From Saprospiraceae bacterium (lineage in GTDB: Bacteria; Bacteroidota; Bacteroidia; Chitinophagales; Saprospiraceae), in the NCBI GenBank assembly GCA_027080725.1, contig JALWRC010000068.1:1-55398 (forward strand): 55,398 bases of DNA. Reading direction: 5' to 3'. The notes below the pieces were generated by a model that was given only the letters and a program-made list of their open reading frames with translations, searched no databases and was not told the DNA's origin. The position numbers were made by a program, and so were the translations under genes. Positions 25,765 through 34,617 of this stretch are shown here, one piece after another (the stretch's first letter is position 1; the number at the start of each line of letters is the position of its first letter).

Positions 25765-28700
25765 ATGAAATTTAGTACCCTTTTTATTCTCATCTTGTCA
25801 ATAGGGTGGACTTCCTACGGCTTTGGCCAGTCATCACCCTCAACTATCAAGTCGTTTCTACAGTCTCAAAAACAGCGCCTCCATCTCATAGATGAGGATA
25901 TTTCCGATTATAAAATCACAGATAATTATACCACCCAACACAATGGGGTTCGTCATATATATATCAACCAACAGTATCACGGCATCCCGGTGTACAATGC
26001 CATAACGAGTATCCATGTGGATAAAAAAGGAAATTACCACATGACGGCCTCCAGATTTGTATCTGATTTGAAGTCCCGCATTGTTGGCACCTCGGCCCAA
26101 TTGCCGGCAATAGAAGCGGTAAGAGCTGCCGTAAAAGCGTTGGGGATACCCGGTGCGATCGTGCCGCAACAAGTCGTCAGCAGAGAAGAAAATGGAGGAA
26201 TCCGGATAGAAAAAACCAATTTTTCCAACACCCCCATCGTCGTAAAGCCCGTTTATACTCCGGCGGAAGACGGAAAAGTGTATTTGAGTTGGGACCTGGC
26301 CATCGACCGCAAGGACAATGACGATTATATGAGTATAAGGGTCAATGCATTGACTGGTGAAGTCGTCAATATGAATAATTGGACAGTATATTGCGATGCC
26401 AATCGGATACGCACACTACAGAATAGAAACCATACCGGCAACACCCCAAAAGCCAAAGAAACAATCTGTCGTCCTGCTCCGGCAGCCAAAGGGGCTTACC
26501 GCGTTATCCCTCTTCCCGGAGAGAGTCCATTACACATGCCGTTTGCCCTGTTGCAGAGTCCTTCAGATCCCCAAGCAAGTCCCCTGGGATGGCATGATAA
26601 TAATTCGAAGCAGTTTACTATAACGAGAGGAAATAATGTACATGCATACCTGGATGAATTCAACGCGGATGCTCCAAGTTCTCCAGAGCCCGATGGTGGA
26701 GCAGACTTAATCTTTGACTTCCCATACGATTCCAGCAGCAGCAGCCAGTCTATACAAAACCAAAAGGCAGCAGTGACCAATCTCTTTTACATGAACAATA
26801 TGATGCACGATATCACCTATTCTTTTGGATTTGATGAAAAGGCGGGAAACTTTCAAGATTATAACTTTGGAAAAGGGGGTACCGGAGGCGACCACGTCAA
26901 TGCACAAGCACAGGATGGCAGCGGGAGGAATAACGCCAATTTCTCTACCCCAAGCGACGGATTAAGTGGACGTATGCAAATGTTTCTTTGGGATGGGGCC
27001 AACGGCGGGGTCTTTAATGTCGTACAAGATGACGGGACCACCTGGGCAGTGGATATCGTACCGGCCGGATTTGGTGCAAAAATCCCTACTCCCCCGATTG
27101 AGGGCCGGGCCCAAGAGGCAGATGATGGAAGTATTAACCCGTCCCGGGCTTGCGAAGAGCCGTTGAACGATATGAAAGGGAAGGTCGCCATCATCGATAG
27201 GGGTACCTGTGAGTTTGGGTTCAAATCCCTCAATGCACAAAAGGCCGGAGCCATTGCCGTGTTAATTTGCGGGTTTGACAATTCGAGAGTGAATATGGGT
27301 GGAGGAGAAGTGGGAGACCAAGTGAGTATTCCCGTATTCTATGCACCGCGCAATGAATGTGTTAAAATCAGAGCATTGACGGAAGGAAGCTTTAAAATCA
27401 GAATTGGCAGAGAAGAGGTGCAAGACTCTGTTATTAACGACGGGGACTTTGACAATGGAGTCATCGCTCACGAGTATGGACATGGCATCTCTAATAGACT
27501 TACCGGAGGACCCTCTGCCAGTGGATGCCTGTCCAATGGTGAACAGATGGGAGAGGGATGGAGTGATTTTTTTGCATTGGTACTCACGCATAGGCCGGGA
27601 GATAAAGGAACGGACACAAGGGGTATTGGAAACTTTGTCACTTCCCAACCCATTGACGGAGTAGGCATCCGTACCAAACCCTACTCCACTGATTTGGAGG
27701 TGAATGATTTTACTTATTTCTCCGCTCGAACATTGAGTATCCCGCATGGGCTGGGGTCCGTATGGTGTACGATGCTTTGGGAGATGTACTGGGCTTTTAT
27801 AGATGAGTACGGTTTTGATCCCGATTTGTCCAATAAAAATTCGGGCAATGCGCAAGCGATACAATTGGTGATGGATGGTATGAAATTGCAACCCTGCCGT
27901 CCCGGATTTGTCGATGGAAGAGACGCCATACTTCTCGCAGATTCACTAAACAATGGAGGGGTTAACAGTTGCCTGATATGGAAAGCTTTTGCCAAAAGAG
28001 GATTGGGGTATGGTGCAGATCAAGGGTCGAGTACCTCTATAGGCGATGCTGAAGAAAAAGAAAGCTTTGAGGTTCCACCTCTCTGCCAAAACCGGTTGAG
28101 AATTTGGAAGTCTATGACAGACATCGTCAAAGCAGGAGAAGAGATAACCGTCACTATTAAAATCGCAAACAATAAAAGGGATAGTTCTCTTAATGTTGTG
28201 GTAAAGGACATAATCCCGGACCAGACGACTTACAAAATGGGTTCTGCCAATATTACCCCCGATATTAATGGCAATACCCTTACCTGGACATTTGATAAAC
28301 TAAAGTCATTAGAACAAAAAGAAATTACATACACTTTGGTCTCAAACAAAGATAACAAATCTGTACTGCACTGGGCAGAGCGAATTAAGGATGACTTGGA
28401 GGTTTTCGATAAAGACTGGAAAGACATCTCTGTCAAAGGAGGCAATGCATGGGATGTTACGGATGAATATCAACACGAGGGGCCCTGGGCCTTTTACATA
28501 TATAGTGACCCGGCGGAAAACGACCAGCATTTGTTTATGCGCAATGGTGTTAAACTCAATCAGGCAAACCCTGCTCTGCGATTTTATCACTGGTACAGCA
28601 TGACCAAAGATGGTTCAAAACCCGCAGTGGGTACGGTGGAGCTCTCTGTCAATGACGGACCCTTTACCTTAGCGAAGGACTTGTTTATAAAGAATGGATT

Positions 28701-29292
28701 TACAGGACCTATACCCTATGGGGTTTTTGTTGAGCCCTTTTACGAGGGATTCTACGGGAAGAGTAACGGCTTTGTTCAGAGTTATGTCGATTTGTCTGCA
28801 TTCAAGGGACAAAACATAAAGGTAAAGTTCCGGTTTGGTAACGAAGACCTTAGTGGAACATTGCCGCAAGAAGAACCCTATGGTTGGGTTATTGATGATA
28901 TCGAACTCATAGACTTAATAAGTTATAACGCTGAGGCTTGTATCTCTGCAGAGGGTATTGATGAGAGTTGTGTCACAGCTGACGGAAAGGGTACCCTTGT
29001 TGAAGTAGGGGCTTCGGTGGCTTCTAAGGATGTAAAGAAAGGAAATACTGCGATAGGAATTTACCCCAATCCTGCCGGTAAAATCGCTGTACTAAAATTT
29101 CATACCGGCCAAAGTGCCAAAGGAGATCTACAAGTCATGCAATCCGGTAAAACATTGTTTACCAAGCGGGATATCGATTTGAAGGGGCCGTTTTTACTCG
29201 ACGTACATGGCTGGTCCGCCGGAATGTATATTGTAAAACTGACCACAAAAGATAGTAAGATATTCACCAGAAAACTTGTGGTAGCCCATTAA
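25765..29292 (+). CDS. M36 (fungalysin-type) metallopeptidase with T9SS sorting domain
   Basis: The 1175-residue secreted protease has a signal peptide at 1-21 and an FTP propeptide region (YKITDNYTTQHNGVRHIYINQQ). The M36 catalytic domain holds a PA-domain insert (EEPLNDMKGKVAIIDRGTC). Zinc ligands are His569 and His573 in HEYGH, with the downstream Glu in GEGWSDFF. A DUF11-like domain follows (RIWKSMTDIVKAGEEITVTI), then a beta-sandwich, then a type A sorting domain (IGIYPNPAGKIAVLKF, GMYIVKLTTKDSKIF). It should be exported by Sec and T9SS to the surface or medium for protein degradation. It is a single gene with its own promoter. Confidence 0.94.
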   Translation: MKFSTLFILILSIGWTSYGFGQSSPSTIKSFLQSQKQRLHLIDEDISDYKITDNYTTQHNGVRHIYINQQYHGIPVYNAITSIHVDKKGNYHMTASRFVSDLKSRIVGTSAQLPAIEAVRAAVKALGIPGAIVPQQVVSREENGGIRIEKTNFSNTPIVVKPVYTPAEDGKVYLSWDLAIDRKDNDDYMSIRVNALTGEVVNMNNWTVYCDANRIRTLQNRNHTGNTPKAKETICRPAPAAKGAYRVIPLPGESPLHMPFALLQSPSDPQASPLGWHDNNSKQFTITRGNNVHAYLDEFNADAPSSPEPDGGADLIFDFPYDSSSSSQSIQNQKAAVTNLFYMNNMMHDITYSFGFDEKAGNFQDYNFGKGGTGGDHVNAQAQDGSGRNNANFSTPSDGLSGRMQMFLWDGANGGVFNVVQDDGTTWAVDIVPAGFGAKIPTPPIEGRAQEADDGSINPSRACEEPLNDMKGKVAIIDRGTCEFGFKSLNAQKAGAIAVLICGFDNSRVNMGGGEVGDQVSIPVFYAPRNECVKIRALTEGSFKIRIGREEVQDSVINDGDFDNGVIAHEYGHGISNRLTGGPSASGCLSNGEQMGEGWSDFFALVLTHRPGDKGTDTRGIGNFVTSQPIDGVGIRTKPYSTDLEVNDFTYFSARTLSIPHGLGSVWCTMLWEMYWAFIDEYGFDPDLSNKNSGNAQAIQLVMDGMKLQPCRPGFVDGRDAILLADSLNNGGVNSCLIWKAFAKRGLGYGADQGSSTSIGDAEEKESFEVPPLCQNRLRIWKSMTDIVKAGEEITVTIKIANNKRDSSLNVVVKDIIPDQTTYKMGSANITPDINGNTLTWTFDKLKSLEQKEITYTLVSNKDNKSVLHWAERIKDDLEVFDKDWKDISVKGGNAWDVTDEYQHEGPWAFYIYSDPAENDQHLFMRNGVKLNQANPALRFYHWYSMTKDGSKPAVGTVELSVNDGPFTLAKDLFIKNGFTGPIPYGVFVEPFYEGFYGKSNGFVQSYVDLSAFKGQNIKVKFRFGNEDLSGTLPQEEPYGWVIDDIELIDLISYNAEACISAEGIDESCVTADGKGTLVEVGASVASKDVKKGNTAIGIYPNPAGKIAVLKFHTGQSAKGDLQVMQSGKTLFTKRDIDLKGPFLLDVHGWSAGMYIVKLTTKDSKIFTRKLVVAH

Positions 29293-29428
29293 TGAAGCAT
29301 TAACTCGCAGGTTTAATCACCTGTAAAATGATAGTTATTACAAACCAACAATAGTTGTTTGTAAATCTCAAAGGACAAGTTTTTGGGCCTAATTTTTGTG
29401 TTATTGCTTATATACCAATACAAATACC

Positions 29429-30367
29429 ATGGCGAAGGCAAAGAACAATGGAATCCCTACGACCAAAGAAGAGAATAGCAAGCGGGAAGTCAAGAAAATA
29501 ATCGAATATCCGGAATATCTTAAAAAGGGGCTTATCCGGTTTGAAGATTTGGCCAATGTGGCGAAAAAAAAGGAGTTCCTGAAGATGATTGACCAAAAGT
29601 CTTCCGGTAAGAAGATATTGAATAACCTCGAATACCTGATGGAGCTGGAGCAACTGCAAGTTGAATTGGTGAAATTACAGCAATGGGTACAGGACAACAA
29701 CCAAAGGGTGGCCATTATTTTTGAAGGGCGGGATGCCGCCGGAAAAGGAGGGGCCATCCGGCGGTTTATCGAGCATATGAACCCTCGTGCCATGCGTATC
29801 GTAGCGTTACCCAAGCCCACAGAAGAGGAAAAAGGACAGTGGTATTTTCAGCGGTACATTAAGCAACTGCCCAACAAAGGGGAGATCGTCTTTTTTGACC
29901 GGAGTTGGTACAACCGAGCGGTGGTAGAGCCTGTCAATAAGTTCTGTACCAATAAAGAATACGATTTGTACATGCGGCAAGTTCCCGAGTTTGAACACAT
30001 GCTGTATGAAGACGGGGTGATTCTAATCAAATTTTGGTTTTCGATATCCAAGGAAGAGCAATTGCAGCGATTTGAATCGCGCAAACACAACCCCCTCAAG
30101 CAATGGAAAATTAGCCCCGTAGATATGAAAGCGCAGGATTTGTGGGACCGGTACACCCTGTTTAAGGAAAGAATGTTTGCCATGACACATACTTCTTTTA
30201 GTCCGTGGATTATTGTCAAGGCCAACAAGAAAAAAGTAGCGCGATTGAATGCCATAAAGTATGTACTCTCACAGATTCCCTACAACAACCGGAAGAACAA
30301 AACCAGATTTTATCCGGATCCCAATTTGGTGAGCCGTTACCACAGGAAGAACAAAATGATCGATTAA
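29429..30367 (+). CDS. ppk2: Polyphosphate kinase 2 family protein
   Basis: PPK2 enzymes transfer phosphate between inorganic polyphosphate and nucleotides. The 312-residue protein has the P-loop GRDAAGKGG at residues 100-108, the Walker B/lid segment FFDRSWYNRAVVEPV from 155, and the conserved RFESRKHNPLKQWKISPVD. The one-domain length matches class I-III enzymes; which nucleotide is preferred is not readable. The ATG at 29429 (MAKAKNNGIPTTKEEN) is preferred over a TTG at 29396 that adds 11 unlikely residues. It is monocistronic, between two genes for secreted proteins. Confidence 0.92.
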   Translation: MAKAKNNGIPTTKEENSKREVKKIIEYPEYLKKGLIRFEDLANVAKKKEFLKMIDQKSSGKKILNNLEYLMELEQLQVELVKLQQWVQDNNQRVAIIFEGRDAAGKGGAIRRFIEHMNPRAMRIVALPKPTEEEKGQWYFQRYIKQLPNKGEIVFFDRSWYNRAVVEPVNKFCTNKEYDLYMRQVPEFEHMLYEDGVILIKFWFSISKEEQLQRFESRKHNPLKQWKISPVDMKAQDLWDRYTLFKERMFAMTHTSFSPWIIVKANKKKVARLNAIKYVLSQIPYNNRKNKTRFYPDPNLVSRYHRKNKMID

Positions 30368-30383
30368 TATTTCAATCCTTCAC

Positions 30384-31859
30384 TTAGTCCGTAAAACAAA
30401 CACGCCTAACGAGCTGACTGTGGGGTGTTTTCCATTTGAGCAAATACATTCCGTTGGAAATGTGGGCTCCTCTTTTTAGATGGATGACAGGACGTTTTCC
30501 GGCCTCTATGTCAATTGGTTTTCTAAAGACCACAGCACCGGTGAGGTCTAACAAGGTGATTTCTCCTTTTAACCGTTGGCTTCCCTCAAAAGTTATACTC
30601 CAATTATCCCTTGCCGGATTGGGAGATATACGTATGTCTTCCTTTTGAGATGGTACTTTTTTGGTCGCTGTGGGACAATAACCATCAGGGTCCGTTACCC
30701 TGATGACTGTAGAGGCATGCGCTTTGTTGTTCAATCCATCAGTTACCCAAAGCTGGATAGGACGCACAAATTGATGGGTGGAACTTGATAAAACGGCACA
30801 ACTTACTTTAAGACTGGTGTATTGGGGGTCATCATCAAAGTATAAGTCATGAATCAGGAAGCTCGTGTCCATCGTACAATTGTCGCTAATGGTGCCCAGA
30901 AGGTCCTTGGGGTAAATGGTGACACTCCCATCTGATGTGATGGCAAAATCCATCGTATCCTTTTTGCATGTGAGTACCGGTGCAACATCATCCTTAACCT
31001 TAAACACCTGGGCAAAATTCCATTCGCCCGGATGGGGATGTGCAAATCCGTAGGGAATGTTGTTTTCATCAATAGGTATAGAGTCCGGATCGTATGTACA
31101 CCAGTCATTAACATTCCAAACCCTTAAAAATTCATAATAATCATCTTTCGGACAAATCCAATCAGTATATTGCATTGAAATATTCTTAAGATGAGTGGCG
31201 CCAAATAATTCGATATGCGTCAGTTCAGGGGGGGCATTGTACTTGGACAAAAACCGGTCTTCACAATTAATTGTCAAGGTATCTACTCCACCGTTTGGCC
31301 AAATAATATTATCCGTCGTGTCTTGGACGTTTATGGGGTTGATGTAGAGTTGACTACAATCCGTTAACCATATTTGTTGTTTATCCTGATATCTCACGCC
31401 AATGAATGTTACAGTAAAGGTTCTGGTTATACCCCCCTGCCCGCATTCCCGGCCATCATTAATCCTGATGCTAACCTCGACGCTGTCCTGATAGCCATCA
31501 TCCACTAAGAGATATCCATCTTTGCCATAATGAATGTGGTACTTTTTGTGTCTATCTGAAGAATCATAGGGCTCCTCAATAAAATCTTTGATGTGTGAAA
31601 ACCAACGGTCTTGACATATGATATCATATATGACTATGTCCTTTCGGTTACTCGTGTCAAATAAAACAAACCGGCCAAAGGTAGAATCCATAGGATCCGT
31701 TAATTTGTCCATATCAAATTCGAAGTTTCCACTAATTATAATATCATCAGGAGCATGAACTACCGGCAATGATTTTTGAGAAAGCAAGGCGGTGTGAACA
31801 AACAAGAAAGAAAGAATTGCAAACAAGGAAATGCGAGTTGTGTAGTGTGAATAAGTCAT
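30384..31859 (-). CDS. T9SS-exported protein with HYR-like beta-sandwich repeats
   Basis: From ATG 31857-31859 the protein has 491 residues: a signal peptide (ISLFAILSFLFVHTALLSQ), two or three cysteine-containing beta-sandwich blocks of the HYR-like type frequent in Saprospiraceae (APVLTCKKDTMDFAITSDG, YPKDLLGTISDNCTMD), and a C-terminal type A sorting domain (IRISPNPARDNWSITF, GMYLLKWKTPHSQLV). It is a predicted surface protein, probably adhesive or structural, with no catalytic motif seen. The frame upstream of 31859 is open for 37 more codons but runs into A/T-rich noncoding sequence. Confidence 0.8.
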   Translation of the reverse strand: MTYSHYTTRISLFAILSFLFVHTALLSQKSLPVVHAPDDIIISGNFEFDMDKLTDPMDSTFGRFVLFDTSNRKDIVIYDIICQDRWFSHIKDFIEEPYDSSDRHKKYHIHYGKDGYLLVDDGYQDSVEVSIRINDGRECGQGGITRTFTVTFIGVRYQDKQQIWLTDCSQLYINPINVQDTTDNIIWPNGGVDTLTINCEDRFLSKYNAPPELTHIELFGATHLKNISMQYTDWICPKDDYYEFLRVWNVNDWCTYDPDSIPIDENNIPYGFAHPHPGEWNFAQVFKVKDDVAPVLTCKKDTMDFAITSDGSVTIYPKDLLGTISDNCTMDTSFLIHDLYFDDDPQYTSLKVSCAVLSSSTHQFVRPIQLWVTDGLNNKAHASTVIRVTDPDGYCPTATKKVPSQKEDIRISPNPARDNWSITFEGSQRLKGEITLLDLTGAVVFRKPIDIEAGKRPVIHLKRGAHISNGMYLLKWKTPHSQLVRRVCFTD

Positions 31860-31958
31860 GACTGTCAGGGTTTTAGTAATCGGATATATAAGTCTAATGC
31901 ATCGTGTCCGCAAAATGTTGCAATGGTGTAAAAAAAACACAAAGAACCGACAGAATGG

Positions 31959-32014
31959 ACCAACTTTCAAATATTATATTCTTTGCGGCTCTGCGAGAAA
32001 ACCCTTATTTGTTA
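31959..32014 (+). repeat. Left direct repeat of the Rpn island
   Basis: The 56-base segment matches 34025-34088 apart from a few substitutions and an eight-base insertion in the latter. Shared strings include ACCAACTTTCAAAT and CGGCTCTGCGAGAAAACCC. Same orientation. Confidence 0.7.
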
Positions 32015-32097
32015 CTTTTTGGGGCAATGCCAAAAAGTAATGCTAGTCAATATATGAATTCTGTTGTGAATGCAAATGCTTTTTAATCCAAGCACAA

Positions 32098-32119
32098 GTG
32101 TGCAGTTTGTAATACAAAC
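32098..32119 (-). repeat. Dispersed palindromic motif instance
   Basis: On the minus strand this reads GTTTGTATTACAAACTGCAC, the fullest instance of a motif repeated in intergenic DNA across the window. TTTGTA and TACAAA form a perfect 6-bp dyad around one base. The rest of 31860-32321 holds no gene that I can support; a further GTTTCTT/AAGAAAC dyad lies near 32157-32173. Confidence 0.5.
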
Positions 32120-32321
32120 GTACAGTTTGGTACTACACCCTATTGACAAAAATTTTGTTTCTTTAAAAGAAACTTTGTACCTTAATGCTGTGTTATACAT
32201 TTGTAAGTTTTACAAGCCATTGTATATCTGACCTTTGAAAGACATTAAAAGGCAAGCATATGAATGTTTCTAAAATAGCAGATCTATGTAATCAATAAAT
32301 TTTCCCCTTTCAAATATCCAA

Positions 32322-32519
32322 TTGGAGTTATTAAAACTCTTTGAGAGGGATATTGAAGACAGAGATTTAATAGAAATCAAGAGGCTAATAGTCAAATACT
32401 TATCTACTAAACTTTCTGTTCAAGCAGATAAAGTATGGGATAGAAAAAACTGGACAAATGAGCATATGGACAAATTCTTACGTACCCATATGAGAACACC
32501 ATATAACAGGTCTAAATAG
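32322..32519 (+). CDS. Small antitoxin-like helical protein, possibly N-truncated
   Basis: The frame encodes 65 residues from a TTG at 32322, and it is open for ten more codons (from 32292) with similar-looking sequence (FPLSNIQLELLKLF) but no ATG. The text ERDIEDRDLIEIKRLIVKYL, then ADKVWDRKNWTNEHMDKFL and the ending HMRTPYNRSK, reads like the small helical proteins that precede PIN-type toxin genes in Bacteroidota and cyanobacteria. No toxin gene follows; a REP-like element starts 60 bases downstream. I infer an orphaned or decaying antitoxin gene. The start is uncertain. Confidence 0.45.
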   Translation: MELLKLFERDIEDRDLIEIKRLIVKYLSTKLSVQADKVWDRKNWTNEHMDKFLRTHMRTPYNRSK

Positions 32520-32579
32520 AAAAGAATATGTATTCAGGATACGAAAAATTCATCCGGCTCTATGGTTCGAATCACAATG

Positions 32580-32624
32580 TTTAAAACCGAGGGCTATGTT
32601 AAGGGCATAGCTCCTATTTGAGCG
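32580..32624. repeat. REP-like hairpin copy 1
   Basis: GCTATG (32593-32598) pairs with CATAGC (32606-32611), followed by CTCCTA. The same layout recurs at 33919-33964. It abuts the stop codon of the Rpn gene (32627) and may also end its transcript. A REP-associated transposase elsewhere in the genome is a possible source; this is inference. Confidence 0.55.
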
Positions 32625-32626
32625 CG

Positions 32627-33592
32627 TTATATATTTATCCCGGCTTTCTTTAACAACTCCCGTACCTTTTTGGGGGGAATTTCAAGAATCTCTGCTATTT
32701 GTGCGATATCAAACTGTTTTTTGTGCAGGTTGATGACGGTTTTAGACAAGACTTCCTCCTTTCCTTTCTGCATTCCTTCTCGAATTCCTTCCTCCTTTCC
32801 TTTCTGCATCCCTTTCTGCATCCCTTTCTGCATCCCTTTCTCTATTAAAGCATCGTAGGCTGTCATGATATCTGTTTTTATGGTTGGTGGCAAATCTTCT
32901 ATTATTTCAAGAATAAAATTCACTTCTATGTTTCTCAACACATAAACAATGGAGGGGCGGATTAAGTTCCTTTGGGGTGAATTGGATGCTTCGTTTAATT
33001 TTTCGAAGATCAATTTAATTTTATTCCTCAACTCCTCAGTCCGGAAGATGTATTTTCCCAATAACAGTACTGCGGTCAATAGGGAGTCTCCCAATTCGTT
33101 TAACTGCTCATCGGAAAATTGGGCTAAATCTACAAACAGGGCTATGAACTTTGGGATGTAGGGCTTTAATTCTTCCGGTAGTTCATCGAATAATTCTTCG
33201 ATAGGTTTGAAAATCCATTTTTGTTTTCCGTGATAAAAGACGAATGGCAAGATGGGGTTGAGCGACCTTTTGCTCCTGTATTGTTTGTAGTAACCATAAG
33301 CCACGTAGAGCAACACTTGTACAGCGGTGAAGTCATCGGGTTGGCTTTTGTGTTCCAGGATAATGGAAATGTAAGCCTCCTTATTGTTTTTACGTGATAC
33401 GGAAAAAACAATATCCGAGAACACCTCTTTCAAGTCAGGAAGCACAAAATCGGTTTCAGAATACTTTAATGTATCCAAGTCAATGTACTTTTTGACGTGT
33501 GCCGGCAGAAAAGAAGCTAAGAACTCTTTGGCAAGGGAAAGGTTGCCAAGGATGGTCTTCATATATTTGTCGTGTATGTTATTGATGTTCAT
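32627..33592 (-). CDS. Rpn family recombination-promoting nuclease / putative transposase
   Basis: The 321-residue protein (start ATG 33590-33592, MNINNIHDKYMKTIL) is of the transposase_31/Rpn type (PF04754). Its N-terminal PD-(D/E)XK nuclease core spans KYSETDFVLPDLKEVFSDIVF and AYISIILEHKSQPD, where D, E and K provide the active site. A helical middle follows, then a C-terminal stretch of KGMQ repeats before a helix-turn-helix-like tail (FDIAQIAEILEIPPKKVREL). E. coli RpnA is a DNA nuclease that promotes RecA-independent recombination. The gene sits between REP-like hairpins and outer direct repeats, so it looks mobile or recently acquired. Three exact 12-bp DNA repeats at 32800-32835 encode the KGMQ units. 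Confidence 0.88.
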   Translation of the reverse strand: MNINNIHDKYMKTILGNLSLAKEFLASFLPAHVKKYIDLDTLKYSETDFVLPDLKEVFSDIVFSVSRKNNKEAYISIILEHKSQPDDFTAVQVLLYVAYGYYKQYRSKRSLNPILPFVFYHGKQKWIFKPIEELFDELPEELKPYIPKFIALFVDLAQFSDEQLNELGDSLLTAVLLLGKYIFRTEELRNKIKLIFEKLNEASNSPQRNLIRPSIVYVLRNIEVNFILEIIEDLPPTIKTDIMTAYDALIEKGMQKGMQKGMQKGKEEGIREGMQKGKEEVLSKTVINLHKKQFDIAQIAEILEIPPKKVRELLKKAGINI

Positions 33593-33642
33593 GGTGTAAA
33601 AATACAAAAAAGATTTGTAGTGATAGATTACTAATTGAACTT

Positions 33643-33830
33643 GTGTGTATTACAAAATACCCATTTCTACTTTGAACAGCAATATCAATCTCATAAGGGA
33701 TGCCATCTTAATAGCCCTGCACGAGCGACAGAGAAATGCAGGGTTTATAAAAGCACCCTAAGCCGTTTTGGTGGTATTATAGCCCGGTCCTCCAATTGGT
33801 TAGATGCTAAGAAGTGTTGAATGAAAATAT
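33643..33830. repeat. Degenerate repeat region upstream of the Rpn gene
   Basis: It opens with GTGTGTATTACAAAATAC, a variant of the dispersed motif. Next comes a sequence resembling about 1315-1400 (TAGCCCTGCACGAGC), which forms a CCCTGCA/TGCAGGG stem over a 15-base loop (33714-33743). There is no coding gene. Confidence 0.5.
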
Positions 33831-33860
33831 GGATAAAGGAAAAAGTATTAAGCATAACCC

Positions 33861-33964
33861 ACGGTTAAAACCGTCGGTGCTAATGAATCGATTAATCCTA
33901 ACTGTTTTCGGATATAAAATGGTTAAAACCATAGGCTGTGTTAACGGCATAGCTCCTAATGGAG
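33861..33964. repeat. REP-like hairpin cluster, copy 2
   Basis: Four small dyads follow each other: ACGGTTAAAACCGT (33861-33874), ATGGTTAAAACCAT (33919-33932), GCTGTG/CATAGC around TTAACGG, and CTCC/GGAG around TAAT. The last three match the layout at 32580-32624. Together the two copies bracket the Rpn gene. Confidence 0.55.
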
Positions 33965-34024
33965 TGTTTAGATACAGATAAAATTAGCATCGGTTGCTAA
34001 GAGTATTTATTTTGTTCCTGACGC

Positions 34025-34088
34025 ACCAACTTTCAAATGTTATTTTCTTTATGGCTTTGCGGCTCTGCGAGAAAACCCTTATTTGTTA
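34025..34088 (+). repeat. Right direct repeat of the Rpn island
   Basis: This is the partner of 31959-32014 in the same orientation, with an extra ATGGCTTT. It ends 71 bases before the ridA-type ATG; a GTGTATTTTGTAATAC dyad (34095-34110) follows at once. Confidence 0.7.
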
Positions 34089-34137
34089 GTTTTGGTGTAT
34101 TTTGTAATACCCCCTTCTCCAACAGCAAGACATTTTA

Positions 34138-34145
34138 TACCTTTG
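34138..34145 (+). promoter_or_regulatory. -7 promoter element of the RidA gene
   Basis: TACCTTTG matches TAnnTTTG, 14 bases before the ATG at 34160, so the leader would be very short. Confidence 0.4.
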
Positions 34146-34159
34146 GTTTCAAAAAAAGC

Positions 34160-34540
34160 ATGAAGAAGATTATCAATGCCTCCGGAGCACCGGCACCTGT
34201 CGGACCCTACAATCAAGCCGTTCGGCATGGGAATACCTTGTATTTATCCGGCCAAATAGCGATAGATCAGGCCTCCGGAACGTTGGTTACCGGAGATATT
34301 GTGTCGGAGACCCACCGGGTACTCCAAAATATCCGGGCCGTGTTGCAAGAGGCGGGAGCAGATATGGAAAACCTACTCAAGTGTACCATCTTCGTGACGG
34401 ATATCCGCCAATACAGCGCCATTAATGAAGTATATGCGAGTTATTTCCGGGAACAAACCGCACCGGCAAGGGAGCTCGTCGAAGTAAGCCACTTGCCCAA
34501 AGGCGTTCACATCGAAATCTCGGCTATCGCAGGGCTTTAG
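34160..34540 (+). CDS. ridA: RidA family reactive enamine/imine deaminase
   Basis: The 126-residue protein matches the YjgF/YER057c/UK114 family along its length: INASGAPAPVGPYNQAVRHG, LYLSGQIAIDQASGTLV, QNIRAVLQEAGADMENLLKC, and the C-terminal APARELVEVSHLPKGVHIEI with the catalytic arginine. RidA hydrolyses 2-aminoacrylate and related imines released by PLP enzymes. The ATG at 34160 is preferred; the frame runs back to 34037 through the direct repeat, which is not coding. Confidence 0.94.
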   Translation: MKKIINASGAPAPVGPYNQAVRHGNTLYLSGQIAIDQASGTLVTGDIVSETHRVLQNIRAVLQEAGADMENLLKCTIFVTDIRQYSAINEVYASYFREQTAPARELVEVSHLPKGVHIEISAIAGL

Positions 34541-34617
34541 ATGCTACCGGTGATGCCATAACAGATTAATGACCGGCATTAAGCCTGCATTCTACCATTT
34601 CATACCAAAACAAAAAT

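Noticed and set aside
31860-31970. 37-codon N-terminal extension of the T9SS protein
   Set aside because: It precedes a good signal peptide and has noncoding composition.
32555-32580. GGTTCGAATC, resembling a tRNA T-arm
   Set aside because: No acceptor or anticodon stem can be formed around it.
32755-32850. Short repeats resembling a CRISPR array
   Set aside because: The 12-bp units are contiguous, in frame and encode KGMQ; there are no spacers.
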